In this document: piece after piece, positions 47,121 to 56,926 of the stretch
Numbering within the stretch: the stretch's first letter is position 1
Layout: each line of letters starts with the position of its first letter
From: Prostheceraeus crozeri
Taxonomy: Eukaryota; Platyhelminthes; Polycladida; Euryleptidae
Length of the DNA stretch: 64,000 bases
Reading direction: 5' to 3'
NCBI GenBank assembly: GCA_907163375.1
Contig: CAJQUW010012634.1
Coordinates: 62,001-126,000, forward strand
Notes under the pieces: model-generated
What the model was told of the DNA's origin: nothing
The model's input: the letters and a program-made list of their open reading frames with translations, nothing else
Databases searched by the model: none
Position numbers and translations under genes: made by a program

Positions 47121-48182
47121 TTACTCTTTTGTTTCTGTAACTCTTGTAGAATTTCCTGTAGTACTTGAGGTTCCAGTAACTTTTTGAGCTCTATGACATG
47201 AGAGAAAGCTGAAAGTTGAATGAAAAGCAATGCGAAATCCTTTACAACTAATGTAGTAAAACAACAAATTAGTTGCAAAAACGGTAGAATTGACCATATT
47301 TGCGACAATACTCAACCATAGGATCATTCCATCTGGCATTCCATTTGCCTGCATTTGCTGCTGAGCTTGAGTAAAAGGAATATTTATAAGAATAACGATA
47401 AATTGGTATAGGCCCACAGTGAAAAGCATTTTTACAGGACCAAGTGATGCTTTTGATTCCTCCTTATTTGCACCTGGCTGTACAGTTCTCCGATTCTTCA
47501 TCAATAATCGATATAAGGTTACGTTTACAAGGACCAATTCCAAGATGAAAAGTAGAAACATTACGGTAGCTGATACATTGGTCATTTGAGTAGCGAAATT
47601 AGGCGCAACAAAATTGCAAAGGCATCCATCAAAGCGGTAAAAGGAATGCTCAAACATCATAATGAAAGTATAAATGAAAATAATGCCAAAAGATACCGCC
47701 AAAAATTTTTTCTGATTGATAAATCTCATCTTTTGTGGAAACACCATTAAAGAAAATCTTTCAAATACGGTTGCCATAACCGAAAACCAAGCAACCGTAC
47801 CAAGTGTTGATGCAATCATCATATGAACAGAGCAGGTGTACAGTGATATTAGCGAGAAGGGTTTGGCAAATTGCAAGTTGTACCATAAAGGAATCATGAT
47901 AAATGTCCAGTGAACAGTATCACATACGGCTGTTGTTAAGAAAAAGACACGTGTTGTTTTTCTGATACTTGTGAAATTTTTTATGACGACAACGTTGGTC
48001 ACATTTGCAATGGTTCCGATAATTAAGAGAATCATAGCGACAATTGCAGTGGTCAATCTCATATTTTTCATTGGATCCTGATTCCAACCAGGAAATGTTA
48101 ATGTTCTAACTGCAAGATATCTTGCTGTTGGGTCAAAAGATAAATTTTTCAATCTTTGGTCGCAGCCCGAGTAGTTCTGCAT
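47121..48182 (-). CDS. Rhodopsin-type (class A) GPCR, copy 2
   Basis: A 353-residue single-exon receptor, collinear without gaps with the copy at 14006-15067 and about 85% identical (about 52 differences by eye). All landmarks are kept: D88 in TM2, C117, ERF at 141-143, Cys187/189, and TNLLFYY at the TM7 end. TM1 has AN rather than GN. The intracellular loop 3 region (222-260) and the C-tail are nearly unchanged, while differences cluster in TM3 upper (110-130), loop 2 (194-200) and loop 3/TM7 (270-306). It would act as a membrane receptor for an unknown ligand, probably different from or overlapping that of copy 1. The open frame suggests a functional gene. Confidence 0.88.
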   Translation of the reverse strand: MQNYSGCDQRLKNLSFDPTARYLAVRTLTFPGWNQDPMKNMRLTTAIVAMILLIIGTIANVTNVVVIKNFTSIRKTTRVFFLTTAVCDTVHWTFIMIPLWYNLQFAKPFSLISLYTCSVHMMIASTLGTVAWFSVMATVFERFSLMVFPQKMRFINQKKFLAVSFGIIFIYTFIMMFEHSFYRFDGCLCNFVAPNFATQMTNVSATVMFLLFILELVLVNVTLYRLLMKNRRTVQPGANKEESKASLGPVKMLFTVGLYQFIVILINIPFTQAQQQMQANGMPDGMILWLSIVANMVNSTVFATNLLFYYISCKGFRIAFHSTFSFLSCHRAQKVTGTSSTTGNSTRVTETKE

Positions 48183-48271
48183 ATTTCTGACTATTGCAAA
48201 GGTTGATAATTCATTATGATCACCATTATAATCTCTTATGCTCAGACATGTTACAACTGTTACAAAGGTTC

Positions 48272-48440
48272 AGCTGCAGTTTCTCATCGGCTTGTGTCTT
48301 TGAAATCTATTAAGTTGACAATGAGACCACTGCATATGCTTATTGATTGCATGTCAAAAATGAAAATGCTAATGGATTTTTTAATGGAGTTTTCTATGGT
48401 ACGCACCGCCATCGCTATTCAGTCAGAAGTAGATGACGTA
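48272..48440 (-). promoter_or_regulatory. GPCR 5'-flank module, copy 3
   Basis: It lies 90-258 bp upstream of the GPCR copy 2 start, the same spacing as in copy 1. The TGACGT half-site is present (GATGACGTAA). Regulatory function is inferred from position and retention. Confidence 0.45.
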
Positions 48441-48544
48441 ATCTTATGCTATCATCGCTGTTCAATCGACGGTACATGACCTCTTGCAAAATTTTCATAA
48501 AAATTAGCTTTAATAATTATTCATAATAATTTGATGAATAATAA

Positions 48545-50020
48545 TTATAATTTAAATAATAACTGACTAGCTGCCAATTCATCCAATATCAGGAATCATC
48601 AGCTGGTCTAGCTCATGTTCAGTTTAACTTGAAGAGTGGTATCAGAACACCTGACAACAACAAGAGAAACTGTCAACTTAACGATTTCTATGATGATATT
48701 CTTCTGTGATTATTTTCATTTTGATCATATTCTCCTATATTTATTTATCTATGCTCTGAAATTCATTGAGCACTCTACGCAACTATGGATTGCATACCAA
48801 AAACACATGTATATGATTCATCTTTTGATTAAGATCACGTAAAAATAAATCAGCAAAATTTGACATGTCTCTCTAATGGTATATCTATGATTCATAGATA
48901 TCCATGATCAACATTAACATACACTTACTTATTGTGACAGTGAATTCTTTATCTGTGTTTGAAATTTGTGAACGTTGAATTTTTGATTATGAAATTTCAA
49001 ATCGATCTTGTACCGTAAAGTTGCCGAAGAAATAGCAGGTAGCACACAAGCGATCAATAGAAGACTTCACGTTGCTGGTTTTCGCTCAAGATCAGCAGCT
49101 CTCAGCGGTCAAATTGACAAAAAGTTGCTAGAGACTAAGACTGATGAGATCGAGTGATGCCATTAACTGGAATATCGACGATTGGAGTCTCTTGTTGTAG
49201 CCTGATGAGTTTAGATTTTGTCTGGAGATGACTGATGGAAGGGAAAGAGTTTGGAGGCATCGGAATCAGAAGTTTCAGTTCAACAGTATTTCTTGTCATG
49301 GCAGGTTTCGAGGTGGTTCTGTTATGGAATCATGCAAGACAAAACAGACTTGTACATTATTCGTAACGGAATTTTTGCAAGAGCCATATATCGCGATGAA
49401 ATTCCTCAATATGTCGGCTAGCCAGACCGAATGCCAATGGCATTGCATGGACGAGAAATCATGGCAAATCACGTGTGAATTATCCGTGGAAATTTGGATT
49501 GGCGTGATTCTTTGTAATGCACGTAAACTTCACACGTGCATACTTTCAAAGCTAATTTACTTTCTATATCACGCGTGTCAATCGCGTGATCCAACATCAG
49601 ACATCAGACAGAGCAGTTAATGAAATTTACAGGAACACGACCATCTATAGATCCTATAAATCTCTTCGTGATTGTCGACTGTTGGTTAACTACCGTATAT
49701 TAGTTACTGTTGGTTCACTTTAACAGATGTTTATCAACTGTTTATTTAATCATCACGTCTACTTTCAACCGTCTCAAGTGTACAATAAATCAAAGGTAGG
49801 TCTATACGAAACAAGATGGACCTCCGTGCGACTTCATTTCTTTACTCTTTTGTGAGAACATAGTTTTTGGTCTAACTCTTATTTGATAAAACTTCGTTTT
49901 CGACCACCTCAAGACCTACACATTTAAGGCAGATAACTATTTAATTAACTTTCGTCATGCACCGCTCGCATGCGCAGGTAGGGCATAGTAGTATCACGGA
50001 AAGAAAAAATATTATGACGA
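48545..50020. repeat. Block segment U, copy 2
   Basis: It matches 15480-15540, 18380-18574 and 20010-21300 without the piggyBac and Tc1 insertions, so it supplies the empty Tc1 region. Landmarks are TCAGGAATCATCAGCTGGTC and ACACATGTATATGATTCATC. Confidence 0.7.
49010..49620 (+). pseudogene. Tc1-like transposase remnant, copy 2 of 3
   Basis: A 130-codon frame (49228-49620) reads RERVWRHRNQKFQFN then RFRGGSVMESC, matching the middle of Tc1-like transposases, followed by unrelated-looking sequence. Copies 1 and 3 share it. The catalytic tail is absent. Confidence 0.55.
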
Positions 50021-50172
50021 CTCATTGCCACAGAAAAATAATTCTTGGATTAGTCCGAATTTGCTGTGAATAATAGAAATATATAACAAATTAGCAACCA
50101 CATAGTAATTGAATTTTTACTTGCGACTGGTCTTGCTTACAGTCTCGATATAATAAGTCATTCCTTTGAATA

Positions 50173-50600
50173 CACTCTAAACCAAACTGCGCCCAATATG
50201 TGACCGATTACATGTACCCGACGCATTTTCCTCACATCGGTCACATTTGGTCACACATGTGACTTCCATGTGACCGATGATGAATCATCATAAATCATGC
50301 ACATACGTCGAGTACTTGATGAGAATAATTCAAATAGATTTTACGAATACTTTTCGGTATGCTTTGTTCAAGAATATCATTGGTAAGAAGATAATATTAC
50401 ATTGAACTTGGTTTGATTAAAAAGTGTTTTAATGTCGATAATGATTGTGTAGTTTAAAAATGTGACACATTCTTCGTCACATCGGTCACATTTGGTCACA
50501 TATTTGACCGATGATGAATCACCATAAATCATGCATATGCGGTGAGTGCTAATGACAATAATTCAAATAGATTTTCCGAATATCTTTCGGCATATTTTGT
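50173..50600 (+). mobile_element. Family B element, uninterrupted copy
   Basis: The left end CACTCTAAACCAAACTGCGC follows TA. GAGTACTTGATGAGAATAAT near 50310 is the empty form of the site where family A inserted at 34196. The CACATCGGTCACATTTGGTC core lies near 50477, and a family A fragment follows. Confidence 0.65.
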
Positions 50601-50605
50601 TGAGG

Positions 50606-50923
50606 AATGCGTTAGACTTACATGCATTAAAATCGAATTCAACATTGAAAGTATGACTCTTGAATGTCATTGTCTCACTACTTACAGAGCAGTATTAACA
50701 TTAGTGTGATCTTTGTTGACAAAAGGCCTTAAATCAACATACTTTTATGATTTATGCTTTCTTTCAACATTGTGCTAGTACGGCTTTAGTATGTAAAGCA
50801 TTCCACATTTGAAATAACATACGAAAAGCATACAAATACATAACAAGTGAACACAGAAATATACCAAAAAAATATTTTGGTATGCATCCTTCGTATGTGA
50901 TTGGTATTGAGCGATTTACAGTG
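50606..50923 (-). mobile_element. Family A element, copy 8 (partial)
   Basis: The right third of family A in inverted orientation, ending AGCGATTTACAGTG followed by TA (50924-50925). Confidence 0.7.
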
Positions 50924-51654
50924 TAGGATGAGGCGCCATTTTCTATTATCTTGACTGTTGGTCTGCTTTCTTTTTAGTATTAATTAGGCCTAGTTTCTTT
51001 CTTCGTAGTTTCTCCCTAGGCAATAATTTATAGCCTACATATTTTCCACCCGATTGATAGTCAGTGTCAAGTTGAATTGGGGGTTCAAGTCTCCATCCCC
51101 TGTGCTTGAGGGAATCAGGCGGATGCACTTTTTGCTGATTGTCGCTTCTTATGAGTGCTTTACCACAACTCAGAGTTTTAAATTCAGTCCCTTCTTTAGA
51201 ACATGAAGACCGTTTCTAAGTACATGTAGTAAAGTCCCTTTTCAAGGGTCTAATTGTCGATTTTTAGACTGTGTGAAAGGGTCTCTATGCATGACATGAC
51301 GACCGTTTTTGAAGTTATAAGACATTTAAAGGCCGCCTATTTTACTGTCATTCAGACCATTTACTTTTTGTTTCTGCAGATGCTGGAGGGTTTTAATCGT
51401 AAAATGATGCAATTTCCAGAGAATTAGGCATTCTTCCTACGGTTCCTAAAAGCATAAACATATTACAGTAATCCGTGAATCGTTAACACGTGTGAACAGT
51501 ATGTGATAATGCGTGTTCCGCATGCACACCGTGTACACCCGTGCTCGAGGACTCGGAGGATCACGCCTAGAACACGCAGCGTGTTCCATGCGTAATTTGC
51601 CGTGATCTCTGATACATGTGGCACGACATCTTATGATGGATGACAATGGCCGGA
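50924..51654. other. Gene-free DNA
   Basis: No gene or repeat recognised. A slightly GC-richer patch near 51520-51600 has several short CACGTG-like and GTGTTCC motifs without clear structure. Confidence 0.4.
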
Positions 51655-52660
51655 CTCATCGTGCCATAGTTCTAAACCGGCATTTGGAATAAGAAACAAA
51701 TTAGCGCATCAATTAGTTAGCAAAGTCGGCGACTGCGAATTAGCCGGCAAAGTCGGCGACTGAAATCCCAATGAACGTGTGTGGGACATAATGGACGAAG
51801 AGTGAGAGTTCGAATGAATCTGTCCCGATCCATTCAAGAACTACAAATTGCATTGAAAGAGATCCTCCAGAGTCATATCAGGAAAATCATTTCTAGTATG
51901 ATGAAGCGCTGTGAGGCCGCTAGCAAAGCGCTAGGAGACCAAACTGGGTAGTAACTCCTTGATTGCCTTTCTATAACTTTTTCTCCTTCTTGGTATGTTT
52001 GTGTTTTGAGTTTGAATATAAATCCTAATACCATTGGCTTTGAATGTTGCATTGCAATAAACCTACATGGATGCCCTTGCAAATGCAGCACAATGTGCGC
52101 ATTGGTATATTCATCACTGAGGATGAATTGTAGGTAGGTGCTTCTCATCAAGTCCATATCTATGGCAACATAGCATCTCTGACAATCAGTCAAACAAATT
52201 TTCAATCCAAGAGTAAAACCTTCAAATCATTTGCATATAGAATTCAAAGTGAATTTTGATCTTATGCATTTAGGTTTAGCTGCAGTTTCTCATCGGCTTG
52301 TGTCTTTGAAATCTATTAAGTTGATAATGAGACCGCTGCATATGCTTATTGATTGCATGTCAAAAATGAAAATGTTAATGGATTTTTTAATGGAGTTTTC
52401 AATGGTACGCACCGCCATGGCTATTCAGTCGGAAGTAAAAGACATAACCTTTGATAAAGGTTGATTTGAATAATTTGAATCTGCTCTGCACATACGTAAA
52501 AAGATATTCGTAGGGATTATGATAATGAAGTCTCACGATACAAATAGAATCAATGTGTAATGTTACGATCGTTCTCAAACGTCTGGAAGTGAGCGATGCT
52601 AATATTAACTTAAATTTTATTGGTCTCCATGACGATCCGAATAGTCAAGGTTGAAACTTA
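51655..52660. repeat. Partial duplication block 4
   Basis: It matches 31474-32460. It includes the module at 52278-52446, in which the half-site reads AGACAT. The frame at 51873-52205 (minus) extends further than its counterpart but is not conserved as protein. Confidence 0.7.
52278..52446 (-). promoter_or_regulatory. GPCR 5'-flank module, second copy without a GPCR
   Basis: Highly similar to 32070-32240 and to the GPCR-linked copies; the AGCTGCAG boundary is intact. No receptor is adjacent. Confidence 0.4.
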
Positions 52661-53430
52661 ATCTCCAAACTTCTTTACAAATGAAGCAATTTGGATAGTA
52701 GATAAATGAATATTTACAGTACTGCCTTTACAAACCTTAGGAAAGAAAGAAATATAGTGCAATGATGACAAGTATCAGAAGCGTGCACAAAGACTAAGTC
52801 TCCGTTGATCGGAGTGTAATGCACGAAGGTCGAAGCTCGGCGCCACTCATCAGAAATATTTGGGACAAAGTCACTTGGTTCGTTAATAACTTCCGTGCAC
52901 AGCTTTTTCTCTGATAGTTGTCCGATGAGTCTTGTCCTGTCCTTTTATGACTCCTTCATCACTAAGGCTGAATGTTTCTCCAAATTGTCACCGAATAAGA
53001 GTTGGTTGTCGTGGATCACTTGCATCCCTACGGTTCATATATGGCGATTTGCCAATGCATGACATATCATCTCCACAGTGATATAGTGTTGATAAGTGTG
53101 TTGTTCTCTTCGATGACCATCTTGGGTGGTGATTACGCATATTTTCCATCGCCCTAGTACGGTTAATCACACTGGTTGACCGTCATTTTGCTGTGCAATT
53201 TAGCGTTTGTTAGTTGAGCCCAACGTTTGTATTTCTTCTAATATTTGGGTAACACGGCTTATAATATGCTTTATGTATAGAATCTAATTATTCAAATTAA
53301 TATTTACAGTATCTTATATTCATGCTTGAATAGGACACAAACCCCGGAATGCGCGTTACGACTTACACTCATTATTTACTAAATTTAATCGCAACAATAA
53401 TTTGTGGTGTATTACAAATGTACGTGTAAT
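52661..53430. other. Gene-free DNA
   Basis: No gene, repeat family or RNA recognised. Confidence 0.4.
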
Positions 53431-53808
53431 TAAATATTGAGTTGCATCCTCGCGTGAAAAAATGGAACAGACCTGGATAGCTGCCAATTCATCCAACATC
53501 AGGAATCATCAGCTGGTCTAGCTCATGTCTCTCAATATCGATGCCGTTTCATATTTAACCCACATCAGACCATCAGACTACATGCATAGTTTTGTAATTT
53601 TCATTACAGTATATTAATTTAAATGTTCAACTCCAATTTCAATATTTCATATCCAATAGACTCAAGTTGCTATCAGTTGTTGCAAATGTTTTCAACCGGT
53701 TTTGTAGATAGAAGCAAATTTCAATACAATTTCATATGATTCGGCCCGGCAGACTACATTGCTAGTTATTCTTCAAGAGTGGTATAAAGTGTTTAGATAG
53801 TGTGAGTG

Positions 53809-54344
53809 CACTGTAAATCGCTGGATACGAAAAATACATACAAACATATACCAAAATCACATACAATTTGAAACTAACATGTGATATATCTCAAACATAG
53901 CTATTTTGTGCGTTCATGAATTATAATGTGTTTTTATTTCGGATTGATAAAATGCATAATTTCAAAATTACATAATGCATAATTGTTGATCAATTGTCAA
54001 ATACCTATTGATTATTTACGAAATGCCCGAGACTTACATGAATTAAAGTCGAACTCAGTATTGCAAGTTTGAGTATTAAATGTCATTATCTCACTACCTA
54101 CAGAGCAGTATTAACATTAGTGTGATCTTTATTGACAAAAAAGGCCTTAAATCAACATATATTAGAAATCATTGATGCTTTCTTTTAACATTGTGCTAGT
54201 ATGGCTTTAGTATGTAAAGCATACCACATCTGAAATAACATACGAAAAGCATACAAATACAGACCAAGAGAATACAGAAATATACCAAAAAAATTTTTTG
54301 GTATGCATCCTCCGTATGTGATTGGTATTGAGCGATTTACAGTG
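53809..54344 (-). mobile_element. Family A element, copy 9 (internally deleted)
   Basis: Both ends are present (CACTGTAAATCGCTGGATAC and GAGCGATTTACAGTG), but about 460 bp of the interior is missing. The flanks are TG rather than TA. Confidence 0.75.
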
Positions 54345-54461
54345 TGGTATCAGAACTTCTAACAACAACAAGAGAAACTGTCAATTTACGACTTCTATGA
54401 TAACATTCCTCAATGATTATTTTTTGTCTTTGATTATATTCTTCTATATCTATTTATCTAT

Positions 54462-55302
54462 AATAATAATAAGCGTCTTCATTTCAAAAACAAGAATACG
54501 TCCAAATGGGAATCGTAGGAGGCACATGGAAAATACAACGTGGTTGAACAAAAGTAATGCATACGTGTACACCAGAGGACAAAACTAAATAGAGATATTG
54601 TACAAAACCGAAGAAGAAAAAATAAAGACATCTGTCCTTTTCTTTGTACTTGCGGACGGAAGTATCAAACGGTTGCTTCGAGTCGACTTAACCGGCAACA
54701 ATGTGTGAAGGACATGTTCTGACGATGCAAGCGCTTGTTTGAATAGCTTCAATGATGAAGATTGTCTTCGCTCGATGATGTTCGACATGTCGCAGTCAAT
54801 ACAAGTCCTGACATCTTCACCATGGATAATTCTAAAGGATCGTTTACAAAGCGACTGGAAAATAGAATTTAGACCATGACCGGGATTCAAGAACACATTG
54901 GAAGCGTACTCCATAATTGAACGTATAACTGCATTGAAAACGGATACCAGTTCGTCATGAGATAAAAAACTTTTCAGGATGTGTAGTACATACAGCCTTT
55001 GAGAAGCTTTCTTGGAAATGAACTCAAAATGCTTGGTCCATGTAAGTTCTTTGTTGAAATATAGTCCGTGGATCTTAAGAACTGCAACATTGTCAAATTC
55101 AGGAACAACTGGAATTGCGAAGTTTCCGCGTAGTTGCACACACAAAACTTTGGCTTTGCTTTTATTTATTAACATTCCATGGGTATTACACCAATTTTCA
55201 AAATGAGACACTTCGTTTTTGACAAGCGTTAAATCTTGATGATCGGACTTATGCACTGGCAATAAAAGGATGGCATCATTTGCATATTTTACTACATGCG
55301 TG
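54462..55302 (-). mobile_element. 5'-truncated CR1-like LINE (841 bp)
   Basis: It is flanked by a short duplication ATCTAT (54456-54461 and 55303-55308). The uninterrupted site is in U copies 1 and 2. Read on the minus strand, it starts inside the reverse transcriptase and ends in a TTATTATTATT tail, as LINEs of the CR1/L2 group do. The truncation is of the usual 5' type. Confidence 0.85.
54585..55302 (-). pseudogene. CR1-like LINE reverse transcriptase, C-terminal fragment
   Basis: An open frame enters at the 5' truncation point and reads VVKYANDAILLLPVHKS, the RT active-site region with YAND in place of YADD, then NEVSHFENWCNTHGMLINKS, SKAKVL, LTWTKHFEFISKKASQRLY and the RT thumb, ending with the usual LYN-type tail. 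The altered active site and lost endonuclease make it inactive. It differs from the LINE at 38.7 kb and belongs to another family. Confidence 0.8.
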
Positions 55303-55554
55303 ATCTATGCTCTGAAATCCATTGAGTACTCTACGCAACTATGGATTGCATACCAAAAACACACGTATATGATTCATCTTTTGATTAAGATCACGTAAAA
55401 ATAAATCAGCAAAATTTGACATGTCTCTCTAATGGTATATCTATGATTCATAGATATCCTTGATCAACATTAACATACACTTACTTATTGTGACAGTGAA
55501 TTCTTTATGTGTTTGAAATTTGTGAACGTTGAATTTTTGATTATGAAATTTCAA

Positions 55555-55850
55555 ATCGATCTTGTACCGTAAAGTTGCCGAAGAAATAGCAGGTAAGTAC
55601 CACACAAGCGATCAATAGAAGACTTCACGCTGCTGGTTTTCGCTCAAGATCAGCAGCTCTCAGCGGTCAAATTGACAAAATAGTCTCTTAAGACTAAGAC
55701 CGATGAGATCGAGTGATCCCATTAACTGGAATATAGACCATTAGAGTCTCTTGTTGTAGACTGATGAGTTCAGATTTTGTCTGGATATAACTGATCGAAG
55801 GGAAAGAGTTTGGAGGCATCGGAATCAGAGTTTTCAGTTCTGCAATCTTT
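55555..55850 (+). pseudogene. Tc1-like transposase remnant, copy 3 of 3
   Basis: It matches 20330-20600 and 49010-49290 (CAGCAGCTCTCAGCGGTC, GAAGGGAAAGAGTTTGGAGG) and stops near 55840, where unrelated sequence begins. Confidence 0.5.
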
Positions 55851-55945
55851 CTTTTAGCACAGTGAACGATAACCAGAGCTCCCGTCCGACAACCAACTAG
55901 TGGATTGGTTATCTCACGGCGAGCTTTTTTTGGTTCCTTATTGTC

Positions 55946-55998
55946 TTCGTCACATCAATCACATTTGGTTACATTTGGTAACCGATCATGAATCACCA
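55946..55998. mobile_element. Family B fragment at the Polinton edge
   Basis: CTTCGTCACATCAATCACAT and ATGAATCACCA follow family B. The match breaks at the Polinton boundary, which suggests that the virus-like element inserted into a family B copy. Confidence 0.5.
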
Positions 55999-56013
55999 GT
56001 AGTATAGGGTATA

Positions 56014-56190
56014 GGATTCGGCGCATCGCTTCGCTCAGCACCGAATCCCACACCTAGGTAGTTACAAAAAATGAAAAAAATACAAAAAAATAGGGACCCC
56101 CTGAAATTTATAAAAAACAGACAAAATAGTTACAAAAAATGAAAAAACAGTCAAAATAGTTACAAAAAATGAAAAAATACAAAAAATAGG
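56014..56190. repeat. Polinton terminal hairpin and A-rich repeats
   Basis: GGATTCGG at 56014-56021 pairs with CCGAATCC at 56041-56048, giving a small hairpin close to the terminus. Three copies of GTTACAAAAAATGAAAAAA follow, at about 56061, 56129 and 56159. They lie just before the first gene and may be part of the terminal inverted repeat, which cannot be checked without the other end. Confidence 0.55.
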
Positions 56191-56212
56191 AAAGTACCTT
56201 AAAGTATGACCC

Positions 56213-56836
56213 ATGAACAAAAATATTCATTTAAAAATGGAAGATGAAAAAACAAAAGAACCATCAGCCCCCTTATATCCTTCATTATCATATGACATAA
56301 AACCTTCGGTTCCCAATGAAATGGATATAGCAAAACACAAAGATAGAGTCAGGTACATGAAAGATAAGGAAGCCCAATTATTACTTAAACTAGAACATTA
56401 TAATAAATTAAGAAAGAGATGGACCATAGCTAAGAATGTGACACAAGGCGTTGGTATATGTTTAACAATTTCTTTAGGCGCTCTCACTATTGTCATTTCG
56501 TCTGGCGTTCTTACAATTCCTGTTGTCGCTACAGTTTTAACAGGCACAGGTGTCTTCACAACGTCACTTGCAACAGTGATAGATAAATCTTTAATGACTA
56601 AGAAACGAAAATCCTTAACTAAGAAACATGCACATGTCAAAGAAGTATATGATAAACTACATTACTACTTCCAGAGAGTGTGTGATGACAATGTTATTAC
56701 GTTAGATGAGATTGAAAAATTTGATCAAATAGCTAGAGAAGCAACTAAAATTCCTGTTAAATCTCAAGACAAAGTAAACAATGAAGCTTTTTTAGAAGAA
56801 ATAAGAACTTTATTAAAAACGTTAGAACATCAGTAA
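56213..56836 (+). CDS. Polinton membrane protein with late-domain-like motifs
   Basis: A 207-residue protein. Residues 17-25 read PSAPLYPSL, joining a PSAP and a LYPSL motif; in retroviruses such motifs recruit ESCRT factors (TSG101 and ALIX). Residues 38-70 are charged and helical-looking, residues 76-122 are strongly hydrophobic and could form two membrane helices, and the remainder is basic then helical. Short proteins with this layout accompany capsid genes in Polinton-type elements, as I recall; the function is not established. It is the first gene from the left end. The ATG at 56237 is a second possible start. A role in membrane interaction is inference. Confidence 0.6.
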   Translation: MNKNIHLKMEDEKTKEPSAPLYPSLSYDIKPSVPNEMDIAKHKDRVRYMKDKEAQLLLKLEHYNKLRKRWTIAKNVTQGVGICLTISLGALTIVISSGVLTIPVVATVLTGTGVFTTSLATVIDKSLMTKKRKSLTKKHAHVKEVYDKLHYYFQRVCDDNVITLDEIEKFDQIAREATKIPVKSQDKVNNEAFLEEIRTLLKTLEHQ

Positions 56837-56926
56837 AATTGTCTCTTCAAGTCTCAGCACCTTTGGTGCAGTGTTTTTGCTGCACTTCTATGCTACCACA
56901 AAATTCAAATATTATCTTATAAAATA

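Larger units (their letters stand above)
53431..55850. repeat. Block segment U, copy 3, with two insertions
   Basis: It matches the U segments of blocks 1 and 2. It holds the empty TTAA (53614-53617) at the position where the piggyBac sits in copy 1. It is itself interrupted by family A copy 9 and by a LINE. Confidence 0.7.

Noticed and set aside
50946-51646. ORFs at 50946-51128 and 51446-51646
   Set aside because: They are short, lack homology or splice context, and overlap no conserved block.
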